From positions 1,446,001 through 1,510,000 of the forward strand of contig NZ_CP087719.1 in NCBI RefSeq assembly GCF_020991085.1: 64,000 nucleotides of DNA, given 5' to 3'. The DNA comes from Roseomonas sp. OT10 (GTDB lineage: Bacteria > Pseudomonadota > Alphaproteobacteria > Acetobacterales > Acetobacteraceae). This document shows positions 18,934 to 28,032 of this stretch, one piece after another; position 1 is the first letter of the stretch; each line of letters begins with the position of its first letter. A model generated the notes under the pieces. It ran no database searches and was not told the DNA's origin. It was given only the letters and a program-made list of their open reading frames with translations. Position numbers and translations under genes: made by a program.

Positions 18934-21249
18934 ATGATGGGCCCCATGCCTGTGACCGAGATCCGCCCGCACGCCTCGCACTGGGGCTATTTCGACGCCG
19001 TGGTGGAGGATGGCCGTGTGGTCGGGGTGCGCCCCTTCGCGCGCGACCCGGCGCCGGGCCCGCTGATCGAGGGCGTGCCGGATCTCGTCCACGCACCCTG
19101 CCGGATCGACCGGCCCTATGCGCGGGAGGGGTGGCTGCGGGGCGGGCGGGCGGGATCGGTGCGTGGCGCCGACCGCTTCGTGCCGCTGTCCTGGGACCGG
19201 GCGATCCGGCTGGTGGCGGAGGAGGAGGCGCGCATTCGGGCCGCGCAAGGCCATGGCGGCATCTTCGCCGGCTCCTATGGCTGGTCGTCCGCCGGGCGCT
19301 TCCACCATGCGCGCAGCCAGTTGCACCGCTTCCTCGGCATGGGCGGCGGCTACACCAGCCAGACGACGAACTATTCCTATGGCGCCGGCATGACGCTGAT
19401 GCCGCATGTCCTGGGCACCAACGACGTCATCACCGGGCCGGTGACCGACTGGACCACCATCATCTCCCATACCCGGCTGATGCTCTGCTTCGGCGGGCTG
19501 CCGCTGAAGAACGGGCTGGTGACGGCGGGCGGGGGCGGGGCGCATGACTACGTGCCGCTGATGCGCCGGGCCGCGGCGGCCGGGGTGCGCTTCGTCAACC
19601 TCTCGCCGCTGCGGGGCGATGCGGCGGACTTCCTGGGCGCCGAATGGGTCCCGGTCCGGCCGGGCGGCGACGGTGCGCTGGTGCTGGCGATGATCCACGC
19701 CCTGGTCGCCGCGGGGCGGGAGGATCGCGGCTTCCTCGACCGCTGCACGACCGGCTGGGACCGGCTGCGCGCCTATGTGATGGGCGAGACGGACGGCACG
19801 CCGAAGTCGCCGGACTGGGCCGCGCCCCTCTGCGACGTGCCGGCGGAGACCATCACCCGCCTGGCGCTCGAGGCGGCGTCCACCCCCACCATGGTCACCG
19901 CCACCTGGTCGCTGCAGCGGGCGGAGCATGGCGAGCAGCCCTGGTGGGCGCTGGTGGCCCTGGCCAGCGCGCTGGGGCGGATCGGCCAGCCGGGCCAGGG
20001 CATCGTCTTCGGCTATGGCTCGATCAACGGCATGGGCACGCCGCGGCAGGAGCTGCCGAGCGTCAGCCTGCCCGCCACCCGCAATCCTGGCCTCGCCATC
20101 CCCGTCTCCCGCGTCACGGAGCTGCTGGAGCGGCCCGGCGGCGTGATGCCCTATAACGGCCGCCTGCTGCGCCTGCCGGATACGCGGATGATCTGGTGGG
20201 CGGGGGGCAACCCCTTCCACCACCACCAGGACCTGAACCGGCTGCTGCGCGCCTGGAACCGGGCGGAGACGGTGATCGCGCAGGAGCCGTGGTGGACCGC
20301 GCTGGCCCGCCATGCCGACATCGTCCTGCCGGCGACGACGACGCTGGAGCGCAACGACATCGCCAGCTCGTCGCGCGACCGCTTCGTGCGGGCGATGCAC
20401 CAGGCCGTGCCGCCGCAGGGGCAGGCGCGCCATGACCATGACATCCTGGCGGATGTCGCGGATGCGCTGGGCTGGCGCGACCGCTTCACCGAACAGCGGA
20501 ACGAGGATGCGTGGCTGCGCCACCTCTATGAGCGCTGGCGCCGTGCCTGCGGGCGGATGGGGGTGGAGGTCCCGGACTTCGACCGATTCTGGACCGAGGG
20601 ACACGTCGAGTTCGACCTGCCCGAGGTGCCGCGGGTGGATTTCGCCGACTTCGCCCGCGACCCGCAGAGCCACCCGCTCGCCACGCCCTCGGGCAAGGTG
20701 GAGCTGTATTCCGAAACCATCGCGGGCTTCGGCCATGCCGGGCTGCCCGGCCACGCCGTGTGGAAGGCCCCGCGCGAGTGGCTGGGCGGCGAGCTGGCGG
20801 AGCGCTACCCGCTGCACCTCCTGTCATTCCAGCCGTCGACACGGCTGCACGGGCAGCTCGATCCCGCCCGGGTCTCGCTGGCCTCGAAGGTGCAGGGCCG
20901 CGAGCCGGTCTGGATGCATCCGGACGACGCGGCGGCACGCGGGCTGGCGGACGGGCAGGTGGTCCGGCTGTTCAACGACCGCGGCGCCTGCCTGGGTGGG
21001 GTGCGGCTGACGGAGGCGATCCGTCGGGGCGTGGTGGCGATGGCGACCGGCGCCTGGTGGGATCCGCAGGGCTCGCTGTGCGTCCATGGCAATCCCAACG
21101 TGCTGACGCAGGATGTGGGGACGTCGCCCCTGGGGCAGGGGTGCGCGGCGCAATCCTGCCTGATCGAGGTGGAAGCCTGGCGCGCGGCGCTTCCCCCGAT
21201 CCGCGTGCACGCGCCACCGGAGCTGGCGCCGCAGGCGGAGCTGGCCTGA
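18934..21249 (+). CDS. Molybdopterin-dependent oxidoreductase, BisC/TorA type
   Basis: Encodes 771 residues of the DMSO-reductase family lacking the N-terminal 4Fe-4S cysteines. YGWSSAGRFHHARSQLHRF corresponds to the YGWKSPGR segment of DMSO/TMAO reductases, so Ser119 is the likely Mo ligand. WWAGGNPFHHHQDLNRL and ADIVLPATTTLERND are cofactor-binding blocks, and the C-terminal domain begins near HLLSFQPSTRLHGQ. There is no Tat or Sec signal, so it should be cytoplasmic like BisC, which reduces biotin or methionine sulfoxide. Substrate assignment is uncertain. MPVTE five residues in is an alternative start. The cofactor form would be bis-MGD, different from the cytidine form expected for the Cox cluster further right. 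Confidence 0.85.
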   Translation: MMGPMPVTEIRPHASHWGYFDAVVEDGRVVGVRPFARDPAPGPLIEGVPDLVHAPCRIDRPYAREGWLRGGRAGSVRGADRFVPLSWDRAIRLVAEEEARIRAAQGHGGIFAGSYGWSSAGRFHHARSQLHRFLGMGGGYTSQTTNYSYGAGMTLMPHVLGTNDVITGPVTDWTTIISHTRLMLCFGGLPLKNGLVTAGGGGAHDYVPLMRRAAAAGVRFVNLSPLRGDAADFLGAEWVPVRPGGDGALVLAMIHALVAAGREDRGFLDRCTTGWDRLRAYVMGETDGTPKSPDWAAPLCDVPAETITRLALEAASTPTMVTATWSLQRAEHGEQPWWALVALASALGRIGQPGQGIVFGYGSINGMGTPRQELPSVSLPATRNPGLAIPVSRVTELLERPGGVMPYNGRLLRLPDTRMIWWAGGNPFHHHQDLNRLLRAWNRAETVIAQEPWWTALARHADIVLPATTTLERNDIASSSRDRFVRAMHQAVPPQGQARHDHDILADVADALGWRDRFTEQRNEDAWLRHLYERWRRACGRMGVEVPDFDRFWTEGHVEFDLPEVPRVDFADFARDPQSHPLATPSGKVELYSETIAGFGHAGLPGHAVWKAPREWLGGELAERYPLHLLSFQPSTRLHGQLDPARVSLASKVQGREPVWMHPDDAAARGLADGQVVRLFNDRGACLGGVRLTEAIRRGVVAMATGAWWDPQGSLCVHGNPNVLTQDVGTSPLGQGCAAQSCLIEVEAWRAALPPIRVHAPPELAPQAELA

Positions 21250-21586
21250 TGCGATTCGCAGCGCGCGACGCCGTCTGAGCGTCACGCCGAGGTGCCGTAG
21301 CGGCGACAAGCAGAACGGCACGCACGGGCCGCGTACGTGACGATATCGTCACGTTATGATTTCGCAACGCATCTCTGTTGCCGCGATCGCTTTGCACATC
21401 TCGCATCTCGCCGTCCGACGCCCGGATTCACCGCCTGCGGCACGAGTGCGCGGAACCTGTCCATGTGTTAATTTTGTAGAGCGGTTGCAGGATCGACGTT
21501 AGTTGATTGTCTAGATTGTTGAGATTTTCGATATATTGCTGACGGATACGCGCTCACGCCTCCGCAAGAAAGTTTGGAGTCACCGG
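21250..21586. other. Regulatory region upstream of the trimeric autotransporter
   Basis: 337 bases without a gene. The left half carries the 20-base palindrome listed separately. The right half (about 21465-21540) is strongly AT-rich for this genome and contains TTGATTGTCTAGATTGTTGA and CGATATATTG, from which a sigma70-type promoter could be built. I could not settle on one -35/-10 pair. Confidence 0.45.
21335..21354. promoter_or_regulatory. Perfect 20-base palindrome, candidate operator
   Basis: ACGTGACGATATCGTCACGT is its own reverse complement with no central gap. It lies 232 bases before the autotransporter start and 85 bases after the molybdoenzyme stop. It does not fit CRP/FNR spacing (TGTGA-N6-TCACA or TTGAT-N4-ATCAA). 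I infer a dimeric regulator site, regulator unknown. Confidence 0.5.
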
Positions 21587-22990
21587 ATGGTTCACTTCGC
21601 TGACCGCCACCTGCGTCGGCGCTCGCAGACTGGCCTCGTTCTGGCTTCTGCCCTCGCCGCCCTGCCGTCCCTTGCCCATTCCCAGAGCGTGGGCGGTGGC
21701 AGCGCCACCGGAGCGGGCTCCACCGCCGTCAGTGCCGCCGCCGCTGCTCCCGCCGCGGCCTCCGGCACCTACGCCATCGCCATCGGCGTCGGGGCGACCG
21801 CGAGCGAGCTGCGCGCCCTGTCCAGCGGCGCCTACAGCTCGGCGACCGGGGCCGGCGCCGTCGCGGTGGGCGAGCGCGCCACGGCGAGCGAGGGCAGCGC
21901 CCTCGCCGTCGGCCGTGCCAGCCAGGCCACGGCAGGGGAGGCGGTGGCCGTCGGCCCCGCCGCCAAGGCCTCCGCGGCGCAGGCCCTTGCCGTTGGCGAC
22001 CGCGCCAGCGCCAGCGCCGCCGGCGCCTCCGCCTTCGGCTACTCCGCCAATGCCAGCGCCGGCGGCAGCAACGCGATCGGCTCGAACAGCCAGGCCCTGG
22101 GCGTGCGGAGCGACGCCTTCGGCACCAATGCCGTCGCGCGGGGCGCGGATTCCACCGCGCTCGGCAGCGCGGCCTCGGCCACCGGCACCAGCTCGCTGGC
22201 CATGGGCACGGCGGCGCGGGTGACCGGCGAGAACGCCCTGGCCATGGGCTCCAGTGCCGTGGCCGTCGGGAACCAGTCGCTGGCCCAGGGCTACCTGGCG
22301 ACGGCCACCGGGCTGAACGCCTCGGCCATCGGCTCCGGCGCCGTGGCCAGCGCCTCGGGGAGCACCGCGGTCGGCGTCCGCTCGGCCGCCACCCAGGTCG
22401 ATGCGATCGCCTTCGGCAGCCGCTCCGCGGCGACCGAGCTGGGCGCCGTGGCGCTCGGCGGCGACTCGCGGGCCATCGGCGCGCAGTCCGTGGCGCTGGG
22501 GCAGGGTGCCTCTGCCCAGGCCGCCAATTCCGTGGCCCTCGGCGCAGGCTCGGTCGCGGACGTGCCCGGCACCGTGTCGCTCGGCTCCGCCGGGGCGGAA
22601 CGACGCCTGACCAACCTGGCCCCGGGCATCAATGCCACCGATGGCGTGAACGTGAGCCAGCTGCAGCAGGGCATCACCGGGCTGCGCAACGAGTTCGCCG
22701 TCAACATGGGCAATGTCGCGAACGAACTGCGGGCGGAGAACCGCCGCAACCGCTACGAGGCGCGGCGCGGCATCGCCGCCGTGGCGTCGTTGACCAATCC
22801 GCCCATGCCGTCGGCGCCGGGGCGGACCACCATGTCCTTCAACGTCAGCACCTACATGTACCAGGCGGGCGCGGGCCTCTCTGTCGCGCACCGGCTGAAC
22901 ACGCCGCGCCCGGCGATGCTTCAGGGCGGCGTCGCGACCGGCGGGGCGGGGGATTTCGTGGGACGGGTCGGCGTCGCCTTCGAGTTCTGA
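21587..22990 (+). CDS. YadA-like trimeric autotransporter adhesin
   Basis: The ATG at 21587 follows TTGGAG and gives 467 residues. A TTG 51 bases upstream is less likely. Residues 1-33 form a Sec signal (FADRHLRRRSQTGLVLASALAALPSLAHSQS). About 300 residues of YadA/Hep-head repeats follow, with units such as AIAIGVGATA, AVAVGERATA, ALAVGRASQA and SVALGQGASA. The neck is RRLTNLAPGINATDGVNVSQL. A very short stalk (LRAENRRNRYEARRGIAAVASL) leads into the C-terminal beta-barrel anchor ending VGRVGVAFEF. Proteins of this class trimerise in the outer membrane and mediate adhesion or autoaggregation. Compared with YadA the stalk is almost absent, so the head would sit close to the cell surface. Confidence 0.88.
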   Translation: MVHFADRHLRRRSQTGLVLASALAALPSLAHSQSVGGGSATGAGSTAVSAAAAAPAAASGTYAIAIGVGATASELRALSSGAYSSATGAGAVAVGERATASEGSALAVGRASQATAGEAVAVGPAAKASAAQALAVGDRASASAAGASAFGYSANASAGGSNAIGSNSQALGVRSDAFGTNAVARGADSTALGSAASATGTSSLAMGTAARVTGENALAMGSSAVAVGNQSLAQGYLATATGLNASAIGSGAVASASGSTAVGVRSAATQVDAIAFGSRSAATELGAVALGGDSRAIGAQSVALGQGASAQAANSVALGAGSVADVPGTVSLGSAGAERRLTNLAPGINATDGVNVSQLQQGITGLRNEFAVNMGNVANELRAENRRNRYEARRGIAAVASLTNPPMPSAPGRTTMSFNVSTYMYQAGAGLSVAHRLNTPRPAMLQGGVATGGAGDFVGRVGVAFEF

Positions 22991-22992
22991 CG

Positions 22993-23394
22993 GTGCGGCA
23001 ACACGGCCGTCGGGCCAGGGCCGGCCTCGTGCCGGTCCTGGCCGGCCTCCTGTCGCTCGGGGCCGGGCCGCCCGGTCCGGCCCTGGCGCAGCAGGATGGG
23101 CGGCCGGCCACGCAGAGCCAGGGATCGCCCGCCCAGCCCGACCCGGCGCGGCCGCGCTGGGAGGACTTCCCGACCCTGCAGCTGGAGCGGCTGTACCGGG
23201 GCCCGCTGCGCGACACGATCGTGCAGCGCTGGCGCGATCCGGAAACAGGAAGCGTCTGCTACTTCTACATCCCGATCTCCGCACCGATCGTGCCGGATAA
23301 TCCTTCGGGCTATGCGCAGTATGGCGCGAACACCATCGGGACGATGAGCTGCGTCACGCCCTCCCTGCTGCGGAACCTGCCCGACCCGCGCTGA
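22993..23394 (+). CDS. Small exported protein next to the adhesin gene
   Basis: A GTG start two bases after the adhesin stop gives 133 residues. A Sec signal covers about 1-32 (LVPVLAGLLSLGAGPPGPALAQ). The mature part is Gln/Pro-rich and then contains WEDFPTLQLERLYRGPLRDT, WRDPETGSVCYFYIP and YGANTIGTMSCVTPS, with two cysteines that could pair. I do not recognise the family. The two-base gap implies co-translation with the adhesin, so an accessory or assembly role in the periplasm or at the surface is plausible but unproven. Confidence 0.65.
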   Translation: MRQHGRRARAGLVPVLAGLLSLGAGPPGPALAQQDGRPATQSQGSPAQPDPARPRWEDFPTLQLERLYRGPLRDTIVQRWRDPETGSVCYFYIPISAPIVPDNPSGYAQYGANTIGTMSCVTPSLLRNLPDPR

Positions 23395-23566
23395 ACCCGC
23401 TCCCCGGCAGGGGGCGGGCCCCGGGCGCAAACGCATTCTTGTCTCGCCCTGCGGGGGAATGTGACCCTTCCATGATGGACCAGCGGCCTCGCGCCTCGAC
23501 GATGGACGCTGCCGGGAAGCCGGACCGGGCCCGCCCCGGCGGGCCGGCCACAGGAAGGGATGCGTC

Positions 23567-24496
23567 ATGGCCTGGAATCGTCGAACCCTGCTTGCCACCG
23601 GACTCTCCGCCGGCGTTGCGGGCCTGCTCCCCCATCCCGCCAGGGCCCAGGCCGGCGCTGCCCGGCCCCCGCTGATCCGTCGCCCCATCCCCTCCAGCGG
23701 CGAGACTCTGCCGGCCATGGGGCTTGGCACCGCCCGGCGCTACGAGGCGGTGCGGACGGAGGAGGAGTTCGCCCCGCTGAAGCAGACCGTGGCCCGGTTC
23801 GTGGAGCTGGGCGGCACGGTCATCGACACCTCGCCCACCTATGGCACGGCCGAGGCCGTGACCGGCCGGATCGTCGAGGAGCTGGGCGTGCGGGACAAGG
23901 TCTTCCTCGCCACCAAGGTCAGCATCCAGGGCCGCGAGCAGGGCGTGGCGCAGATCGAGAAGTCCTTCCAGGACCTGCGCGCGCAGAAGATCGACCTGAT
24001 TGCCGTGCACAACCTGCGCGATACGGAAACGCACCTGCGGACCCTGCGCGACCTCAAGGCTGCCGGGCGCATCCGCTATGTCGGCCTCACCACCTCCTTC
24101 GAGCGGCAGTACGAGGAGTTCGAGGCGGTGATGCGCCGGGAGCAGGTGGACTTCATCCAGGTGGACTACGCGCTGGACAACCGGAAGACGGCGGAGCGCA
24201 TCATCCCGCTGGCGAAGGACCGCGGCATGGCCGTGATGCTGAACCTGCCCTTCGGCCGCTCCCGCCTGTTCGAGGCGGTGCGCGGCAAGGAACTGCCGCC
24301 CTGGGCCGCGGAGTTCGACGCGGCGACCTGGGCGCAGTTCTTCCTGAAGTACCTGCTGGGCAACGAGGCGGTGACCTGCCCCGCCCCCGGCATGGCCCAG
24401 GCGCGCTACGTGGACGACAACCTCGACGCCGCGCGCGGCCGGCTGCCGGATGCGGCGATGCGGCGGCGGATGGAGCAGTTCATCGATGGCCTCTGA
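23567..24496 (+). CDS. Tat-exported aldo/keto reductase
   Basis: Encodes 309 residues from ATG at 23567, preceded by AGGAAGGGA. The twin-arginine signal is NRRTLLATGLSAG, with cleavage near HPARAQA. The reductase fold starts with TLPAMGLGTARRYE. The AKR tetrad is visible as Asp87 and Tyr92 (DTSPTYGTAE), Lys117 (ATKVS) and His near 152 (IAVHNLRD). Export of an NADPH-type enzyme as a folded holoenzyme is the usual reason for a Tat signal. Its last 11 bases overlap the transporter gene, indicating one transcription unit. The substrate is unknown. Confidence 0.85.
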   Translation: MAWNRRTLLATGLSAGVAGLLPHPARAQAGAARPPLIRRPIPSSGETLPAMGLGTARRYEAVRTEEEFAPLKQTVARFVELGGTVIDTSPTYGTAEAVTGRIVEELGVRDKVFLATKVSIQGREQGVAQIEKSFQDLRAQKIDLIAVHNLRDTETHLRTLRDLKAAGRIRYVGLTTSFERQYEEFEAVMRREQVDFIQVDYALDNRKTAERIIPLAKDRGMAVMLNLPFGRSRLFEAVRGKELPPWAAEFDAATWAQFFLKYLLGNEAVTCPAPGMAQARYVDDNLDAARGRLPDAAMRRRMEQFIDGL

Positions 24497-25823
24497 CGCC
24501 GGCGCGCCGGAAGGGGCGGCGCGGCGCCTGCTGCGCCGCGCCATCGATGTGCGGCCGGAGGAGGTGGCGGCGCTGGGCTGGTCCTGGCTCTACGTCTTCT
24601 CCATCCTCTCCGCCTACTACGTGCTGCGGCCGATCCGGGACGAGGCGGGGGTGCAGGGCGGGGTGGACAACCTCGCCTGGCTTTTCACCGCGACGCTACT
24701 GGCGATGCTGGCGGTCAATCCCGCCTTCGCCGCCCTCGTGCGCCGCCTGCCGCGGGTGCGCTTCATCACCATCGCCTACCGCTTCTTCATGCTGAACCTC
24801 GTGGCCTTCATCGCCCTGTTCGGCCTGGCGCCGCCCGAGTGGAACACCTGGATCGGGCGGGTCTTCTTCGTCTGGACCTCCGTCTTCAACCTCTTCGTCG
24901 TCTCGGTCTTCTGGGCCTTCATCGTCGACGTCTTCGACCGCGAGCAGGGCAAGCGGCTCTTCGGCTTCCTCGCGGCCGGGGCGACGCTGGGGGCGATCCT
25001 CGGCTCCTCCATCACCTCCGGGCTCGTGGCCTGGACGGGGACGACGCCGCTGCTGCTCGCCTCGATCCTGCTGCTGGAGCTGTCGGTCCTGGCGGTGCGG
25101 CGCCTTTCCGTGATCGCGGAGGGGTTCCGCCGCACGCCCGGCGAGGCCGCGCGTGACGAGGCGCCGATCGGCGGCGGCATCTGGGCGGGGCTGACCCATA
25201 CCTTCCGCTCGCCCTACCTGCTGGGCCTCGCGGGATTCATCCTGCTGTATTCGGTGACCTCCACCTTCCTCTACTTCGAGCAGGCATCGATCGTCGCCAG
25301 CGCCTTCGCCAGCCGCGCCGCGCGCACGGCCTATTTCGCCAATGTCGACCTGCTGGTGAACACGCTGACGCTGCTGATCCAGCTCTTCCTGACCAGCCGC
25401 CTCCTCGGCGCCCTGGGAGTGGGCGCGACGCTCGCCGCTTTGCCGCTGTTCAGCATGTTCGGCTTCGGGGCGCTCGCCCTCTGGCCCGGACTCGCCGTGC
25501 TGGTGGCGGCGCAGGTGGCACGGCGCGTGAGCAACTTCGCCCTGGCCCGGCCATCCCGCGAGGTGCTCTTCACCGTCCTGCCGCGCGAGGACAAGTACAA
25601 GGCGAAGAGCTTCATCGACACGGTGGTCTACCGCGCCGGAGACCAGATCGGCTCCTGGTCCTATGCCGGGCTGGCGGCGCTGGGGCTGGGGCTCGGCGGG
25701 GTGGCGGTGGTGGGCGTGCCGCTCTCCCTGGCTTGGCTCCTCCTCGCCCTGTGGCTGGGGCGGCGGCAGGAGGAGCGCGCGGCGTCGGCCCCGCTGGTGC
25801 CGGCGCGCTCGGCGGCCGAGTAG
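24486..25823 (+). CDS. NTP/NDP-exchange-type or MFS-like transporter
   Basis: The start at 24486 (MASDAGAPEG) overlaps the reductase gene by 11 bases and gives 445 residues with about 11-12 membrane segments. The N-terminal segment YYVLRPIRDEAGVQGGV and the late segment VLPREDKYKAKSFIDTVVYRAGDQ are typical of bacterial proteins annotated as NTP/NDP exchange transporters, which are distant relatives of rickettsial and plastid ATP/ADP translocases. In free-living bacteria their substrate is generally not known, so nucleotide exchange is a family label and not a demonstrated function. A GC-rich hairpin follows at 25844-25867. Confidence 0.75.
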   Translation: MASDAGAPEGAARRLLRRAIDVRPEEVAALGWSWLYVFSILSAYYVLRPIRDEAGVQGGVDNLAWLFTATLLAMLAVNPAFAALVRRLPRVRFITIAYRFFMLNLVAFIALFGLAPPEWNTWIGRVFFVWTSVFNLFVVSVFWAFIVDVFDREQGKRLFGFLAAGATLGAILGSSITSGLVAWTGTTPLLLASILLLELSVLAVRRLSVIAEGFRRTPGEAARDEAPIGGGIWAGLTHTFRSPYLLGLAGFILLYSVTSTFLYFEQASIVASAFASRAARTAYFANVDLLVNTLTLLIQLFLTSRLLGALGVGATLAALPLFSMFGFGALALWPGLAVLVAAQVARRVSNFALARPSREVLFTVLPREDKYKAKSFIDTVVYRAGDQIGSWSYAGLAALGLGLGGVAVVGVPLSLAWLLLALWLGRRQEERAASAPLVPARSAAE

Positions 25824-25843
25824 GCCCCGGCCAAGGCCAGGGC

Positions 25844-25867
25844 GGGCCGCGGGGCGCCGCGCGGCCC
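25844..25867 (+). terminator. Terminator-like hairpin after the transporter gene
   Basis: The arms GGGCCGCG and CGCGGCCC pair perfectly around an 8-base loop, 20 bases after the stop codon. Only two T follow, so it would be a weak intrinsic terminator. Confidence 0.4.
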
Positions 25868-25894
25868 GTTCCGTGACACGGCAGGTTCACGGGC

Positions 25895-25912
25895 CCGTCA
25901 TGACCATGTCGT
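25895..25912 (+). promoter_or_regulatory. Candidate Pho box upstream of phoX
   Basis: CCGTCAT-GACC-ATGTCGT resembles two CTGTCAT units with the standard 4-base spacer (6 of 7 and 5 of 7 matches). It sits 60 bases before the phoX start. PhoB control of phoX is known in other bacteria. The match here was made by eye. Confidence 0.45.
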
Positions 25913-25972
25913 GCGAGCGCGGTTCAAGGCGCCCCGGCGGGGGCGCAGGCCTCCGGAGAGGGGGACAGGACC

Positions 25973-27979
25973 ATGCCCGACACGCGCATCCCGGCTTCGC
26001 GGCCGCCCGAGATCGAGGACATCGGCAGCAACCCGGCGCCGAGCGACACCATCGGCGAGATCATCGGCCGCCGCCTGAACCGGCGCGCGGCGCTGGGCGG
26101 GCTGTTCGGCACCGCCGCCGCCATGCTGCTGGCGGAAGGGCTGACCGATCCGGCCCAGGCACAGCGGCCGGCCGCGTCCGGCCCATCGGCCGGCGGCAGC
26201 ACGCTGGGCTTCACCGGCCTGCCGCATGCGGGCGGCGAGCGCGACGCGGTGCCGGAGGGCTACGAGATCCAGACGGTGCTGCGCTGGGGTGACCCGATCC
26301 TGGGCGATGCGCCGGCCTTCGACCCGCACCGCCAGAACGCGGAATCCCAGGCGCAGCAATTCGGCTACAACAACGACTACCTGGACTTCTTCCCGCTGCC
26401 GAAGGGCGAGCGCAGCGGCACGCACGGGCTGCTGGTGGTGAACCACGAGTACACCAACACCAACCTGATGTTCCCCGGCATCGGCGAGGGCGCGGGGGCG
26501 CGGCTGCGCACCACGCGGGAGCAGGCGCTGACGGAGATCGCGGCGCACGGCCTGTCGGTGGTGGAGGTGTCGCTGCGGGACGGGCAATGGACCTATCACC
26601 GCGACAGCCGCTGGAACCGCCGCATCACCGGCACGACGCCGATGCGCGTCTCCGGCCCGGCGGCGGGGCATCCACGGCTTCGCACCTCAGCCGACCCGAC
26701 CGGGCGGTACGTGCTCGGCACGCTCAACAACTGTGCCGGCGGCAACACGCCCTGGGGCACGGTGCTGACGGCCGAGGAGAACTTCAACCAGTATTTCGGC
26801 GGCGAGGCGGCGGAGACCGGCACGCAGCGGGAGACGTACAGGCGCTACGGCATCGCCAGGGACGCCGTCTATGCCTGGGGCCGCCATGTCGAGCGCTTCG
26901 ACCTGGACAAGGAGCCGAACGAGCCGAACCGCTTCGGCTGGATCGTCGAGTTCGACCCTTACGACCCCGACGCCGTGCCGGTGAAGCGCACCGCGCTGGG
27001 TCGCTTCAAGCATGAGGGCTGCACCCACGCGATCTCCGCCGACGGGCGGGTGGTGATCTATTCCGGCGACGACGAGCGCTTCGACTACGTCTACAAGTTC
27101 GTCACCGCCCGGCCCTGGGACCCGCAGGACCTCGCCGCCAACCGCGACCTGCTGGACGAGGGCACGCTTTACGTCGCCCGCTTCCACGATGACGGGCGGA
27201 TGGAGTGGCTGCCCCTGGTCCATGGCCAGGGCCCGCTGACGGAGGCCAACGGCTTCGCCGGCCAGGCGGAGGTGCTGATCGAGACGCGCCGCGCCGCCGA
27301 CCTGCTCGGCGCCACGCCGATGGACCGGCCGGAGGATGTGGAGGCCAACCCGGTCAACGGCCGCGTCTACGTGATGCTGACCAACAACACGAGCCGCAGG
27401 GCGGACCGGCTGGACGCGGTGAATCCGCGCGCGGCCAATGCGCACGGCCATGTGGTGGAGATGATCCCGCCGGTGGTCGGCGCCGGCGGGCACGGCGCGG
27501 CCAGCCGTCCGAAGGTGGACCATGCCGCGACCGAGGGCAGGTGGGAGATTTTCCTGATGGCCGGCCAGCCCGGCACGCATCCGGGGACGCAGTACCACCG
27601 CGCGGTGACCGCCGAATCCGGCTGGCTGTCCTGTCCCGACAACTGCGCCTTCGACAGCAAGGGGCGCATCTGGATCGCGACAGACGGCGCGCCGGCCGCG
27701 GCCAGGGTGCCGGACGGGCTCTACGCCGCGGACACCCAGGGCGAGGGGAGGGCGCTGACTCGGCGCTTCTACCAGGCGCCGCAGGGGGCGGAGGTGTGTG
27801 GCCCGCTGATCCCGCCGGGCGACCACACCGTCTTCCTGGCGATCCAGCACCCGGGAGAGGACAAGGGTAGCAGCTTCGAGAACCCCTCGACCCGATGGCC
27901 CGATTTCGCGGATGGCATGCCGCCGCGCCCCAGCGTCATCGCGATCCGCCGCCGCGACGGGGGCGAGATCGGGAGCTGA
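25973..27979 (+). CDS. phoX: PhoX family alkaline phosphatase (DUF839), Tat-exported
   Basis: Encodes 668 residues. An extended twin-arginine signal occupies roughly 30-65 (LNRRAALGGLFGTAAAML). The body has the PhoX landmarks GYNNDYLDFFPLP, LLVVNHEYTNTNLMFPG, NNCAGGNTPWGTVLTAEENF, KHEGCTHAISADGRVVIYSG, DVEANPVNGRVYVMLTNN and CPDNCAFDSKGRIWIATDG. Together these form a beta-propeller that binds iron and calcium and hydrolyses phosphomonoesters in the periplasm or outside. The start follows GGGGGACAGGACC. A Pho box candidate is upstream and a strong hairpin (28033-28062) lies downstream. Confidence 0.92.
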   Translation: MPDTRIPASRPPEIEDIGSNPAPSDTIGEIIGRRLNRRAALGGLFGTAAAMLLAEGLTDPAQAQRPAASGPSAGGSTLGFTGLPHAGGERDAVPEGYEIQTVLRWGDPILGDAPAFDPHRQNAESQAQQFGYNNDYLDFFPLPKGERSGTHGLLVVNHEYTNTNLMFPGIGEGAGARLRTTREQALTEIAAHGLSVVEVSLRDGQWTYHRDSRWNRRITGTTPMRVSGPAAGHPRLRTSADPTGRYVLGTLNNCAGGNTPWGTVLTAEENFNQYFGGEAAETGTQRETYRRYGIARDAVYAWGRHVERFDLDKEPNEPNRFGWIVEFDPYDPDAVPVKRTALGRFKHEGCTHAISADGRVVIYSGDDERFDYVYKFVTARPWDPQDLAANRDLLDEGTLYVARFHDDGRMEWLPLVHGQGPLTEANGFAGQAEVLIETRRAADLLGATPMDRPEDVEANPVNGRVYVMLTNNTSRRADRLDAVNPRAANAHGHVVEMIPPVVGAGGHGAASRPKVDHAATEGRWEIFLMAGQPGTHPGTQYHRAVTAESGWLSCPDNCAFDSKGRIWIATDGAPAAARVPDGLYAADTQGEGRALTRRFYQAPQGAEVCGPLIPPGDHTVFLAIQHPGEDKGSSFENPSTRWPDFADGMPPRPSVIAIRRRDGGEIGS

Positions 27980-28032
27980 GGCGCATCGGCGGCGCGCAAC
28001 CGCGTCCTGGCGACGCCGCACGCTGCCGCGTC

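Noticed and set aside
21335-21354. CRP or FNR site reading of the palindrome
   Set aside because: The half-sites are two bases too far apart for CRP, and TTGAT/ATCAA is absent, so only an unassigned operator is claimed.
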